Shown here piece by piece: positions 6,991 through 15,135 of a stretch of DNA of 48,245 bases (the first letter of the stretch is position 1; each line of letters opens with the position of its first letter). The notes under the pieces are model-generated. The model made no database searches. It was not told the origin of the DNA and worked only from the letters and a program-made list of their open reading frames with translations. Source of the stretch: Burkholderiaceae bacterium (lineage in GTDB: Bacteria; Pseudomonadota; Gammaproteobacteria; Burkholderiales; Burkholderiaceae_C); contig JADMJJ010000035.1 in the NCBI GenBank assembly GCA_018780645.1, forward strand, positions 1 to 48,245, read 5' to 3'. Made by a program: the position numbers and the translations under genes.

Positions 6991-9900
6991 ATGAACCTCT
7001 CCAAATTCTTCATAGACAGGCCGATCTTTGCCGGCGTGCTGTCGCTGCTGATGCTGATCGCCGGCCTGATTGCGGTGCGCAGCCTGCCAATCTCCGAATA
7101 CCCCGAGGTCGTGCCGCCCTCGGTGGTGGTGCGGGCCAACTATCCCGGTGCCAATCCGAAGGTGATTGCCGAAACCGTGGCCACGCCGCTGGAAGAAGCG
7201 ATCAACGGCGTCGAAGGCATGCTTTATATGGGCAGCCAGGCGACGACCGACGGTCTGATGACCTTGACCGTCACCTTCAAGCTGGGCACCGACCCCGACA
7301 AGGCCCAGCAGATGGTGCAGAACCGCGTCTCGCAAGCCGAGCCTCGCCTGCCCGAGGAGGTGCGCCGCCTGGGTGTCAGCACGATCAAGAGCTCGCCCGA
7401 CCTGACCATGGTCGTGCACTTGCTGAGCCCCAACGGCCGCTACGACATGACGTACCTGCGCAACTACGCGCTGCTCAACGTCAAGGACCGGCTGGCGCGG
7501 GTGCAGGGCGTCGGTGACGTGCAGCTGTTCGGCTCGGGCGACTATTCGATGCGCGTCTGGCTGGACCCGAACAAGGTCGCGCAGCGCGGCCTGTCGGCGG
7601 GCGATGTGGTGACCGCCATCCGCGGCCAGAACGTGCAGGCCGCCGCCGGTGTGGTCGGCGCCTCGCCCGGCCTGGCCGGCGTGGATGTGCAGCTGTCGAT
7701 CAACGCGCAGGGCCGCTTGCAGAGCGAAGAAGAGTTCGGCGACATCATCGTCAAGACCAGCGCCGACGGCGCGGTGACGCGTCTGCGCGACATCGCCCGC
7801 ATCGAGCTGGGTGCCTCGGGCTACTCGCTGCGCTCGCTGCTGGACAACAAGGACGCGGTGGCCGTGCCCATCTTCGCCGCCCCGGGTTCGAACGCGATCG
7901 ACATCTCCAACAGCGTGCGCGCCACGATGGCCGAGCTGAAGGCCGGCATGCCCGAGGGCGTGGACTACGAAATCGTCTATGACCCGACGCAGTTCGTGCG
8001 TGCCTCGATCGAGTCGGTGGTCCACACGCTGCTTGAGGCCATCGCCCTCGTGGTGCTGGTCGTGATCCTGTTCCTGCAGACCTGGCGCGCTTCCATCATT
8101 CCGCTGCTGGCCGTGCCGGTGTCGGTGGTGGGCACGTTCGCGGTGATGCATCTGTTCGGCTTCTCGATCAACGCCCTGAGCCTGTTCGGCCTGGTGCTGG
8201 CGATCGGCATCGTCGTTGACGACGCCATCGTCGTGGTCGAGAACGTCGAGCGCAATATCGAGGCGGGCCTCTCGCCGCGTGATGCCACCTACCGGGCGAT
8301 GCGCGAGGTCTCCGGCCCCATCATCGCGATCGCCCTGGTGCTGATCGCCGTGTTCGTGCCGCTGGCCTTCATCAGCGGCCTTACCGGCCAGTTCTACAAG
8401 CAGTTCGCGCTGACGATTGCGATCTCGACGGTGATCTCGGCGATCAACTCGCTGACCCTGTCTCCCGCCCTGGCCGCCCTGCTGCTGAAGAGCCATGACG
8501 CGCCCAAGGACTGGCTGACCCGCGTGATGGACCGCCTGCTGGGCCGCTTCTTCCGCGGCTTCAACAAGCTGTTCGGTCGCGGTGCGGCCGCCTACAGCGG
8601 TGGCGTGACCCGTGCGATCTCGCGCAAGACGGTGATGGTGCTGGTCTATCTGGCCCTGGCCGGCGTGACTGTGGGCCTGTTCAAGATTGTTCCGAGCGGC
8701 TTCGTGCCCGCCCAAGACAAGCAGTACCTGATCGGCTTTGCCCAGCTGCCCGATGGCGCCACGCTGGACCGCACCGAGGACGTGATTCGCCGCATGGGCG
8801 AGATCGCCTCGAAGACGCCCGGTGTCGAGCACTCGGTGGCCTTCCCGGGCCTGTCGATCAACGGCTTCACCAACAGCTCGAACTCGGGCATCGTGTTCAC
8901 CACCTTGACACCGTTTGATCAACGCAAGGGTGCGGCATTGAGCGCCGGCGCGATTGCCGGCAATCTGAACGCGCAGTTCGGCCAGATCAAGGATGCCTTC
9001 ATCGTGATGTTCCCGCCGCCGCCGGTGGCCGGTCTGGGCACCACCGGCGGCTTCAAGCTGCAGCTGGAAGACCGTGGTGGCCTGGGCTACACAGCGCTGG
9101 ATGGTGCGGTCAAGGCCTTCATGGCCAAGGCCTATCAGACGCCGGAGCTGGCGGGCATGTTCTCCAGCTACCAGGTCAATGTGCCGCAGCTGTATGCCGA
9201 CATCGACCGCACCAAGGCCCGCCAGCTGGGCGTGCCGGTGACGGACATCTTCGACACCATGCAGATCTATCTGGGTAGCCTGTACGCGAACGACTTCAAC
9301 AAGTTCGGCCGTACCTACTCGGTGCGCGTGCAGGCCGATGCGGCCTTCCGTGCCCGCGCCGAAGACGTGGGCCAGCTGAAGGTGCGCTCCAACTCGGGCG
9401 AGATGGTGCCGCTGTCCACGCTGATGAAGGTCTCGCCGAGCTTCGGCCCGGAACGTGCGATGCGCTACAACGGCTTCCTGTCGGCCGACATCAACGGCGG
9501 CCCGGCCCCCGGCTATTCGTCGGGCCAGGCGCAGGACGCGATCAAGCGCATTGCCGCCGAGACGCTGCCCAAGGGCATCACCTTCGAATGGACGGAGCTG
9601 ACCTACCAGGAGATCCTGGCCGGCAATTCGGCGATGTGGGTGTTCCCGCTGGCTATCCTGCTGGTGTTCCTGGTGCTGGCCGCGCAGTACGAAAGCCTGA
9701 CCCTGCCGCTGTCCATCATCCTGATCGTGCCCATGGGCCTGTTGGCAGCGATGACCGGCGTCTGGCTGTCCAACGGCGACAACAACGTCTTCACCCAGAT
9801 CGGGCTGATGGTGCTGGTGGGGCTGAGTGCGAAGAACGCGATCCTGATCGTCGAGTTCGCACGTGAGCTGGAGTTTGCCGGCCGCACGCCCCGCCAGGCA

Positions 9901-10239
9901 GCGATCGAGGCCAGCCGCCTGCGCCTGCGTCCCATCCTGATGACCTCGATGGCCTTTGTGATGGGTGTGCTGCCGCTGGTGCTGTCCACCGGTGCCGGCT
10001 CAGAGATGCGCCAGGCCATGGGCATCGCCGTGTTCTTCGGAATGATTGGCGTCACCCTGTTCGGCCTCTTCCTGACGCCGGTGTTCTACGTGCTGCTGCG
10101 CCAGCTGACCGGCAACCGCCCGCTGAAGCTGCATGGCGAGGTGCCGCATCTGGAGGCGTTTGCGCACGCGGACTTCGGGCCCTCCGCCGGTGGCAGCCTG
10201 AAGCCTCAGCCGGCCGCGCCCATCTCCAAACATGAATGA
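6991..10239 (+). CDS. RND multidrug efflux pump, inner membrane subunit (MexF/AcrB type)
   Basis: Proton-driven HAE1-family drug exporter of 1082 residues. The start MNLSKFFIDRPIFAGVLSLL is typical. The proton-relay aspartates are D410 and D411 in the fourth transmembrane helix (IGIVVDDAIVVVENVERN). Twelve hydrophobic helices and two large periplasmic loops are in the usual places. Its similarity to MexF is high in recognisable stretches (ISEYPEVVPPSVVVRANYPG, SSPDLTMVVHLLSPNGRYDM). MexEF-type pumps export chloramphenicol, trimethoprim and quinolones and also metabolites; the actual substrate is unknown. It is preceded by AGGAAAG and followed by the outer membrane factor gene. Confidence 0.97.
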   Translation: MNLSKFFIDRPIFAGVLSLLMLIAGLIAVRSLPISEYPEVVPPSVVVRANYPGANPKVIAETVATPLEEAINGVEGMLYMGSQATTDGLMTLTVTFKLGTDPDKAQQMVQNRVSQAEPRLPEEVRRLGVSTIKSSPDLTMVVHLLSPNGRYDMTYLRNYALLNVKDRLARVQGVGDVQLFGSGDYSMRVWLDPNKVAQRGLSAGDVVTAIRGQNVQAAAGVVGASPGLAGVDVQLSINAQGRLQSEEEFGDIIVKTSADGAVTRLRDIARIELGASGYSLRSLLDNKDAVAVPIFAAPGSNAIDISNSVRATMAELKAGMPEGVDYEIVYDPTQFVRASIESVVHTLLEAIALVVLVVILFLQTWRASIIPLLAVPVSVVGTFAVMHLFGFSINALSLFGLVLAIGIVVDDAIVVVENVERNIEAGLSPRDATYRAMREVSGPIIAIALVLIAVFVPLAFISGLTGQFYKQFALTIAISTVISAINSLTLSPALAALLLKSHDAPKDWLTRVMDRLLGRFFRGFNKLFGRGAAAYSGGVTRAISRKTVMVLVYLALAGVTVGLFKIVPSGFVPAQDKQYLIGFAQLPDGATLDRTEDVIRRMGEIASKTPGVEHSVAFPGLSINGFTNSSNSGIVFTTLTPFDQRKGAALSAGAIAGNLNAQFGQIKDAFIVMFPPPPVAGLGTTGGFKLQLEDRGGLGYTALDGAVKAFMAKAYQTPELAGMFSSYQVNVPQLYADIDRTKARQLGVPVTDIFDTMQIYLGSLYANDFNKFGRTYSVRVQADAAFRARAEDVGQLKVRSNSGEMVPLSTLMKVSPSFGPERAMRYNGFLSADINGGPAPGYSSGQAQDAIKRIAAETLPKGITFEWTELTYQEILAGNSAMWVFPLAILLVFLVLAAQYESLTLPLSIILIVPMGLLAAMTGVWLSNGDNNVFTQIGLMVLVGLSAKNAILIVEFARELEFAGRTPRQAAIEASRLRLRPILMTSMAFVMGVLPLVLSTGAGSEMRQAMGIAVFFGMIGVTLFGLFLTPVFYVLLRQLTGNRPLKLHGEVPHLEAFAHADFGPSAGGSLKPQPAAPISKHE

Positions 10240-10257
10240 ATGATTGAGAGCGATCAC

Positions 10258-11667
10258 ATGAACACTTATTCAAAGTTCTGGCGGCGTTCAGCCCTGACCC
10301 CTCTGGTCGCAGCCCTGCTGCTGGCCGGTTGCGCCACGGCCACCGTGCCGGTGGCGCAGGAACTGCCCGCTACCCCGGCCGCGTTCAAATCGGGTGATGG
10401 CCGCTGGACCGCCGCCGCCCCGGCCGAGGCGCAGGCCCGCGGCCAATGGTGGCTGGCCTTTGCCGACCCGGTGCTCAACGCACTGGAGCTGCAGGCCACG
10501 GCCAACAACGCCAGCATCCAGGTGGCCGCCGCGCGCCTGGCGCAAGCCAATGCGCTGGTGCGAAGCGCCGATGCCGACCGCTCGGTGCAGCTGGGCATCA
10601 GTGGCGGCGCGACGCGTGGCGTCGAGCCCGGCGTGACACCGAACGCAACAACCCGCATCACCGCTGGTGCAAGACTGTCTTACGAGCTGGACCTGTTCGG
10701 CAAGCTGAAGCAGACCACCGACGCCGCCGCGCTGGACGCCCAATCCCGCGAGGCGCTGCTGCGCAACACGCAGCTGCTGGTACAGGCCGAGGTGGCGCAG
10801 ACCTATCTGGCGCTGCGAGCGCTGGATGCCGAGCGCGCGCTGGTGCGCGACACGGTGGCCGCCTACCGCGACACCCTGCAGCTGACCGAGCGGCGCTTCA
10901 AGGCAGGCGACGTGGCCGAGCTGGACGTCATGCGCGTGCGCACCGAGGCCGCGGCCACCGAGAGCGAGGCCTTTGCGCTGGACCGCCAGCGCGCCGCGCT
11001 GCAGAACGCGCTGGCCGTGTTGGTTGGCGAGGTGGCATCGAACTTCGAACTGGGCCTGGACGGCTGGAACGCGGCCCTGCCGCAGATCCCGGCCGGCCTG
11101 CCCAGCACGATGCTGGCGCGCCGCCCCGATGTGTCGGCCGCCCAGCGCAGCATGCTGGCCGCTCAGGCGCGGGTCGGTGTGGCCAAGGCCGCCTGGTTCC
11201 CGAGTCTGTCGCTGACGGCCAATGGCGGTGGCGCCTCGCCCGAGCTGGGCGATCTGTTCAAGCTCTCGGCCCGCGCCTGGGGTGTGGGCGCCTTGCTGTC
11301 GCTGCCGCTGCTGGACGGCGGCCGCCGCGAGGCCCAGGTGCAGAACGCCGGAGCCGAGCTGGACGTGGCCTTGGTCAACTACCGTCAGCAGGTGCTGGTC
11401 GCGTTCAAGGACGTCGAAGACCAGCTCGCGGCCTTGCAGCTGCTGGCCCGCCAGTCCGAGCTGCAGACCAGCGCGGTTGATTCGGCGACGCGGGCGACCA
11501 AACTGTCCGACTCGCGTTACCGCAACGGGCTCGTGAGCCAGCTGGAACTGCTGGACGCGCAGCGCAGCGAACTGCGCAACCGACGCCAGGCGCTGCAGGT
11601 GCGCTCGGCGCAGTACCAGGCGACGGTGGGACTGGTGCGGGCGATCGGCGGCAGCTGGGCGTCTTGA
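10258..11667 (+). CDS. RND outer membrane factor lipoprotein (NodT/OprM family)
   Basis: Trimeric outer membrane channel of the efflux system. Residues 1-25 form a lipoprotein signal ending in LLLAGC, so Cys25 is acylated. The two duplicated OEP repeats show the usual long alpha-helical barrel segments (AQTYLALRALDAERALVRDT; VNYRQQVLVAFKDVEDQLAA). The length of about 469 residues is normal. The frame is open from ATG 10240, but ATG 10258 gives the proper signal peptide and lies after GAGAG. It starts 18 bp after the pump stop and closes the operon. Confidence 0.95.
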   Translation: MNTYSKFWRRSALTPLVAALLLAGCATATVPVAQELPATPAAFKSGDGRWTAAAPAEAQARGQWWLAFADPVLNALELQATANNASIQVAAARLAQANALVRSADADRSVQLGISGGATRGVEPGVTPNATTRITAGARLSYELDLFGKLKQTTDAAALDAQSREALLRNTQLLVQAEVAQTYLALRALDAERALVRDTVAAYRDTLQLTERRFKAGDVAELDVMRVRTEAAATESEAFALDRQRAALQNALAVLVGEVASNFELGLDGWNAALPQIPAGLPSTMLARRPDVSAAQRSMLAAQARVGVAKAAWFPSLSLTANGGGASPELGDLFKLSARAWGVGALLSLPLLDGGRREAQVQNAGAELDVALVNYRQQVLVAFKDVEDQLAALQLLARQSELQTSAVDSATRATKLSDSRYRNGLVSQLELLDAQRSELRNRRQALQVRSAQYQATVGLVRAIGGSWAS

Positions 11668-11689
11668 TGTCGGTAAGCCGGAGCGGCGC

Positions 11690-12619
11690 TCAACGTCCCT
11701 CCGGCCAGGTCTGCGCCGCGATCCTCGCGAAATAAGTTTCCAGGTACTCGACGCAGACCCTGACCTTGGCCGAGGTCCCCAGCCGCGACGGGTAGACGGC
11801 CCAGACGTTCGCCTCTTGCTCATGGCCGGGCAGCACCTGCACCAGTTCGCCACTGGCCAGCAGCGGGGCGATGTCCCAGACCGAGCGCAAGACGATGCCG
11901 CGGCCATCGACCGCCCAGCGCACGGCGATCTCGCCGTTGTTGGTCGACAGCGGGCCGGTCACCTTGACGGTCTGCTCGGTGTTGCCGGTGGTCAGCTTCC
12001 ACACGCCGAACGGATGGTCACGCTCCTTGATCACCATGCAGTCGTGGTTGGACAGATCGGCCAGCGCGCGCGGCACACCGCGCCGTTCCAGATAGCTGGG
12101 GGCAGCGCACAGCACGCGGTGGTTAGAGGCGAGGCGCTTGGCGATCAGGTGCGGGGCGATCTCGTCGCCGACACGCACGTCCAGGTCGAAACCCTCGCTG
12201 GCCACGTCGACCAGCCGGTCGAAGACCTCGAAGCGCACCGCCAGGCTGGGATATTTCTCGACCAGCTGCGAGATCGCCGGCGCGACCAGATTGCGCCCGA
12301 AGCCGAAGCTGGAGCACACGCGCAGCAGGCCGCGCGGCATGGCCCGCGTCACCGACACCTCCTGCATCAGGTGGTCGATATCGTCCAGCACCCGCTGGGC
12401 CCACAGATAGACACGCTCGCCGTCTTCGGTGACGACCACGCGCCGCGTCGTGCGGTGCAGCAGCTTGGTCGCCAGATCGGTTTCCAGCATGCGTATGCGC
12501 TTGGTCACATAGGCGGCCGACACCCCCAGCTCCTCGGCCGCGCCGGCAAAGCTGGACTTGCGCGCCACCACGGTGAACACACGCAGATCGTCATTGCTGG
12601 GAGTAGGGCCTGTCTTCAT
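11690..12619 (-). CDS. LysR family regulator (DmlR-like)
   Basis: Regulator of about 309 residues with an N-terminal winged helix-turn-helix (DLRVFTVVARKSSFAGAAEE, then LGVSAAYVTKRIRMLE) and a LysR substrate-binding domain ending LETYFARIAAQTW. It resembles DmlR and other regulators placed divergently from tartrate/D-malate dehydrogenase genes, and here it is divergent from just such a gene, so its inducer is probably a hydroxy-dicarboxylic or sugar acid. ATG 12619, with AGGGG upstream on the minus strand, is the best start. That ATG, its ribosome-binding sequence and codons 2-5 (KTGP) all lie inside the left end of the 12605-12873 element, so the natural N-terminus may have been replaced or is shared with that element. 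The frame stays open upstream to 12652. Confidence 0.92.
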   Translation of the reverse strand: MKTGPTPSNDDLRVFTVVARKSSFAGAAEELGVSAAYVTKRIRMLETDLATKLLHRTTRRVVVTEDGERVYLWAQRVLDDIDHLMQEVSVTRAMPRGLLRVCSSFGFGRNLVAPAISQLVEKYPSLAVRFEVFDRLVDVASEGFDLDVRVGDEIAPHLIAKRLASNHRVLCAAPSYLERRGVPRALADLSNHDCMVIKERDHPFGVWKLTTGNTEQTVKVTGPLSTNNGEIAVRWAVDGRGIVLRSVWDIAPLLASGELVQVLPGHEQEANVWAVYPSRLGTSAKVRVCVEYLETYFARIAAQTWPEGR

Positions 12620-12635
12620 ATGGAAGGCCCCTGCG
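12605..12635 (+). repeat. Left 31-bp inverted repeat of the element
   Basis: Begins AGGGCCTGTC, passes through CATATGGAAG and ends CCCCTGCG. It matches the reverse complement of 12843-12873 at 29 of 31 positions; the differences are at 12615 and 12627. It contains the LysR start codon on the minus strand. Confidence 0.9.
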
Positions 12636-12735
12636 CCGGGGCTGCAAGGCATGCAGCGCTAGGCGTGGGCCGCGGCCCGGGGTGGGCCCCCGGGCAAGGA
12701 CCGCAACGACGCGATGTGTGCCTTGCAGCCCCGGC
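12635..12735 (-). repeat. Left internal stem-loop of the element
   Basis: CCGGGGCTGCAAGGCA (12636-12651) pairs perfectly with TGCCTTGCAGCCCCGG (12719-12734), plus G12635-C12735, giving a 17-bp stem around a 67-nt interior that contains the conserved loop motifs and a smaller GC-rich hairpin. On the minus strand it would form the leader immediately before the LysR ribosome-binding sequence. Confidence 0.75.
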
Positions 12736-12742
12736 CCTCCGG

Positions 12743-12843
12743 GTAGCGCCCCCAAGCGATCGCACTCGTCGTTGCAAATGCTCACCGGGGGGCCCACCCC
12801 GGTTCCGCTTTGCGCCTAGATTGCGGCGGCTTGGGGGTGCTAC
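12743..12843 (+). repeat. Right internal stem-loop of the element
   Basis: GTAGCGCCCCCAAGC (12743-12757) pairs with GCTTGGGGGTGCTAC (12829-12843): 14 Watson-Crick pairs and one G-U. The stem sequence is different from that of the left half, yet pairing is kept. The interior carries the same CGTCGTTGC, GGCCCAC and CGCCTAG motifs. It sits just before AGGGG and the ATG at 12859. Confidence 0.75.
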
Positions 12844-12873
12844 GCAGGGGTCTTCCATATGACGACAGGCCCT
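12843..12873 (-). repeat. Right 31-bp inverted repeat of the element
   Basis: Mirror copy of 12605-12635. It carries AGGGG (12846-12850), then eight bases and ATG (12859-12861) on the plus strand, the same arrangement that starts the LysR gene on the other side. Confidence 0.9.
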
Positions 12874-12906
12874 CTAATCATTCACGATATGTGCAGGATG
12901 AATTAA
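12859..12906 (+). CDS. 15-codon ORF at the right end of the element
   Basis: ATG 12859 follows AGGGG at ideal spacing and encodes MTTGPLIIHDMCRMN before TAA. Its first codons (M-T-T-G-P) mirror the first codons of the LysR protein (M-K-T-G-P). It may be a leader peptide of the dehydrogenase operon or only the symmetrical by-product of the repeat. Confidence 0.3.
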   Translation: MTTGPLIIHDMCRMN

Positions 12907-12919
12907 CCGAAGCGGCCAT

Positions 12920-12944
12920 TGTAGTTTTTTCGTGCACAACTACA
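12920..12944. promoter_or_regulatory. LysR-type operator (7-N11-7 dyad)
   Basis: TGTAGTT (12920-12926) and AACTACA (12938-12944) are perfect inverted arms 11 bases apart, which fits the T-N11-A rule for LysR-type regulator boxes. It lies 33 bp before the dehydrogenase start and just outside the mirror element. The divergent LysR gene is the obvious candidate to bind it. Confidence 0.65.
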
Positions 12945-12977
12945 GTTCAGCCATCCCCACTGAACCAGGCCCGCACC

Positions 12978-14081
12978 ATGTCCAAGCCCTACCAAATCGC
13001 CGTCATCCCCGGAGACGGCATCGGCAAGGAAGTCATGCCCGAGGGTCTGCGCGTGCTGCAGGCCGCTGCGCAGCGCTTCGACATCGACCTCGAACTGACG
13101 CCCATCGCCTGGGCCAGCTGCGACTACTACGCGGCCCATGGCCAGATGATGCCTGACGACTGGAAGGCGCGCTTAAGCGGCATGGACGCGATCCTGTTCG
13201 GCGCCGTCGGCTGGCCGGCCGCCGTGCCCGACCATGTCTCGCTGTGGGGCTCGCTGCTGAAGTTCCGCCGCGAGTTCGACCAGTACATCAATCTGCGGCC
13301 GGTGCGTCTGTTCGAGGGCGTGCCTTGCCCCTTGGTGGATGCCCAAGGAAAGGCGCGCAAGGCTGGTGACATCGACTACTTCGTCGTGCGCGAGAACACC
13401 GAGGGCGAGTACACCAATCTGGGCGGCGTGATGTATGCCGGAACCGACCGCGAGATCGTCATTCAGGAGTCGGTCTACTCGCGCTTCGGCACCGACCGGG
13501 TGATGAAGTACGCCTTCGAGCTGGCCAATAGCCGCGAGCGCAAGCACCTGACGGTGGCCACCAAATCCAACGGCATCGCCATCAGCATGCCCTGGTGGGA
13601 CGGCCGGGCCGACGCTGTTGGCCAGGGCTATCCGGCGGTGACGGTGGACAAGCAGCACATCGACATCCTCAGCGCCCGCTTCGTGCTGCAGCCGGGCCGC
13701 TTCGATGTGGTCGTGGCCAGCAATCTGTTCGGCGACATCCTGTCCGATCTGGGCCCGGCGACCACCGGCACCATAGGCCTGGCCCCGTCGGCCAATCTGA
13801 ACCCGGAGCGCAAGTTCCCCTCGCTGTTCGAGCCGGTGCACGGCTCGGCGCCCGACATCTACGGCAAGAACATTGCCAACCCGGTGGCCATGATCTGGTC
13901 GGCCGCGCTGATGCTGGACTTCCTGACCGAGAGCACAGGCGCCGGCCGCGCCGCCCATGACGCCATCGTCAAGGCGATCGAGACCGTGCTGGTGCAGGGC
14001 CCGCGCACCGGCGATCTCGGCGGCACGGCCAACACCACGGCGATGGGCGAGGCGATTGCCGCGCTGGTTGCCCAGGCCTGA
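12978..14081 (+). CDS. Tartrate dehydrogenase / D-malate dehydrogenase (decarboxylating) family
   Basis: NAD-dependent beta-decarboxylating dehydrogenase of the isopropylmalate/isocitrate dehydrogenase family, 367 residues. It oxidises D-malate, L- or meso-tartrate or a related hydroxy-dicarboxylate. IAVIPGDGIGKEVMPEG is the N-terminal nucleotide-site motif; FDVVVASNLFGDILSDLGPA carries the metal-binding aspartates; FEPVHGSAPDIYGKNIANP follows. The RENTEGEYTNLGG segment and the short length fit the tartrate/D-malate subgroup rather than LeuB. ATG 12978 is chosen because the family starts at YQIAVIPGDG; the longer open frame runs back through the operator. It is first in an operon with the receptor, dehydratase, aldehyde dehydrogenase and aldolase. 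Confidence 0.92.
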   Translation: MSKPYQIAVIPGDGIGKEVMPEGLRVLQAAAQRFDIDLELTPIAWASCDYYAAHGQMMPDDWKARLSGMDAILFGAVGWPAAVPDHVSLWGSLLKFRREFDQYINLRPVRLFEGVPCPLVDAQGKARKAGDIDYFVVRENTEGEYTNLGGVMYAGTDREIVIQESVYSRFGTDRVMKYAFELANSRERKHLTVATKSNGIAISMPWWDGRADAVGQGYPAVTVDKQHIDILSARFVLQPGRFDVVVASNLFGDILSDLGPATTGTIGLAPSANLNPERKFPSLFEPVHGSAPDIYGKNIANPVAMIWSAALMLDFLTESTGAGRAAHDAIVKAIETVLVQGPRTGDLGGTANTTAMGEAIAALVAQA

Positions 14082-14107
14082 CCCCAGAACATCCCCCGGA
14101 GCGAGAC

Positions 14108-15130
14108 ATGAACACATCCATCAAGACCTTGACCGACATGCATTTGAGCCGCCGCCAATGGCTGCTGGCCAGCGCCGGCGTCGTGGCCAGCGCCACGGCC
14201 GCGATGCTGCCCAAGAACGCCTTTGCCGCCGCCTATCCCGAGCGGCCCATCACCTTCATCTGCCCCTGGCCGGCCGGCGGAACGGCCGACCAGACGATGC
14301 GCGCGCTGTGCGCCGCGGCGGCCAAGAACCTGGGCCAGACCGTCGTCGTCGAGAACCGCACCGGTGCCTCGGGCATGCTGGGCCTGCGCGCGATGGCCTC
14401 GGCCAAGCCGGATGGCTACACCATCGGCCAGATCCCGATCTCGGTGACGCGCTTCTCGCAACTGGGCTCGGTGCAAATCGATCCGCTGAAGGACCTGACC
14501 TATATCGCCCGCACCTCGGGCCAGACCTTCGGCATCGCCGTGCAGGCCAGCGCGCCGTGGAAGACGCTGAAGGAGTTGGTCGCCTATGCCAAGGCCAATC
14601 CGGGCAAGGTCAACTACGGCAGCGCCGGCATCGGCGGCGCCACCCATGTGGGGATGGAAGAGTTCGCCATGGCCGCCGGGGCCCAGTTCAACCACATTCC
14701 GTTCAAGGGCGGCTCGGACGCACTGCAGGCGCTGTTGGGCGGGCACATCGACGTGCTGGCCGACTCCAGTTCCTGGGCGCCGCACGTGCATTCGGGAAAG
14801 CTGCGCCTGCTGGCCACCTGGGGTGAGCAACGCACCACCGACTTCAAGGAGGTGCCGACCTTGAAGGAGGCCGGCTACAACGTCGTCGTCGATGCGCCTA
14901 ACGGCATCGGCGCGCCCAAGGGCCTGGAGCCGGCCGTCGCCGCCCGCCTGCGCGAGGCCTTCAAGGCCGCCGCGGCCAGCCCCGAGTTCGCGGCCGCCTG
15001 CGACAAGATCGACGCGCCGCTGATGTACCTCGACGGCCCTGACTACGAAAAGTACATCGCCGCGACCTACAAGAAGGAAACGCTGCTGATCGAACGCCTG
15101 AAGCTCAAAGAGCTGATGGCCAAGGGCTGA
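14108..15130 (+). CDS. Bug-family tripartite tricarboxylate transporter receptor
   Basis: Periplasmic solute-binding protein of the TctC/Bug family, 340 residues, a group expanded in Burkholderiales. A Tat signal is visible: SRRQWLLASAGVVAS with the twin arginines near residues 14-15 and cleavage near AFAAA. The mature part begins YPERPITFICPWPAGGTADQ, the family signature, and contains the GSAGIGGATHVGMEEFA and HIPFKGGSDALQALLGGHID motifs of the ligand cleft. No TctA/TctB membrane genes are nearby, so it must share a transporter or act as a sensor. By context it should bind a dicarboxylate or aldarate. GGAG lies 8 bases before the ATG. Confidence 0.95.
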   Translation: MNTSIKTLTDMHLSRRQWLLASAGVVASATAAMLPKNAFAAAYPERPITFICPWPAGGTADQTMRALCAAAAKNLGQTVVVENRTGASGMLGLRAMASAKPDGYTIGQIPISVTRFSQLGSVQIDPLKDLTYIARTSGQTFGIAVQASAPWKTLKELVAYAKANPGKVNYGSAGIGGATHVGMEEFAMAAGAQFNHIPFKGGSDALQALLGGHIDVLADSSSWAPHVHSGKLRLLATWGEQRTTDFKEVPTLKEAGYNVVVDAPNGIGAPKGLEPAVAARLREAFKAAAASPEFAAACDKIDAPLMYLDGPDYEKYIAATYKKETLLIERLKLKELMAKG

Positions 15131-15135
15131 TCGCG

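Larger units (their letters stand above)
12605..12873. other. 269-bp mirror-image structured element
   Basis: The left half (12605 to about 12739) and the reverse complement of the right half (about 12739 to 12873) align nearly without gaps. Conserved blocks are the 31-bp ends (29 identical), CGCCTAG (12813-12819, mirrored 12659-12665), a CCGGGG...CCCCGG inner hairpin with loop motif GGCCCAC, and CGTCGTTGC (12767-12775, mirrored 12703-12711). Each half also has its own long stem of different sequence: 12635-12651 with 12719-12735, and 12743-12757 with 12829-12843. Read outward, each half is stem-loop, AGGGG, eight bases, ATG, then codons for M(K/T)TGP. No transposase or clear target duplication is seen. 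It may be a MITE-like repeat or a pair of divergent structured 5' leaders. It fills most of the 358-bp gap between the LysR gene and the dehydrogenase gene. Confidence 0.75.

Noticed and set aside
12605-12873. Classical insertion sequence
   Set aside because: Only 269 bp, no transposase, and no clear target-site duplication at the flanks (GGAGT left, CTAAT right).
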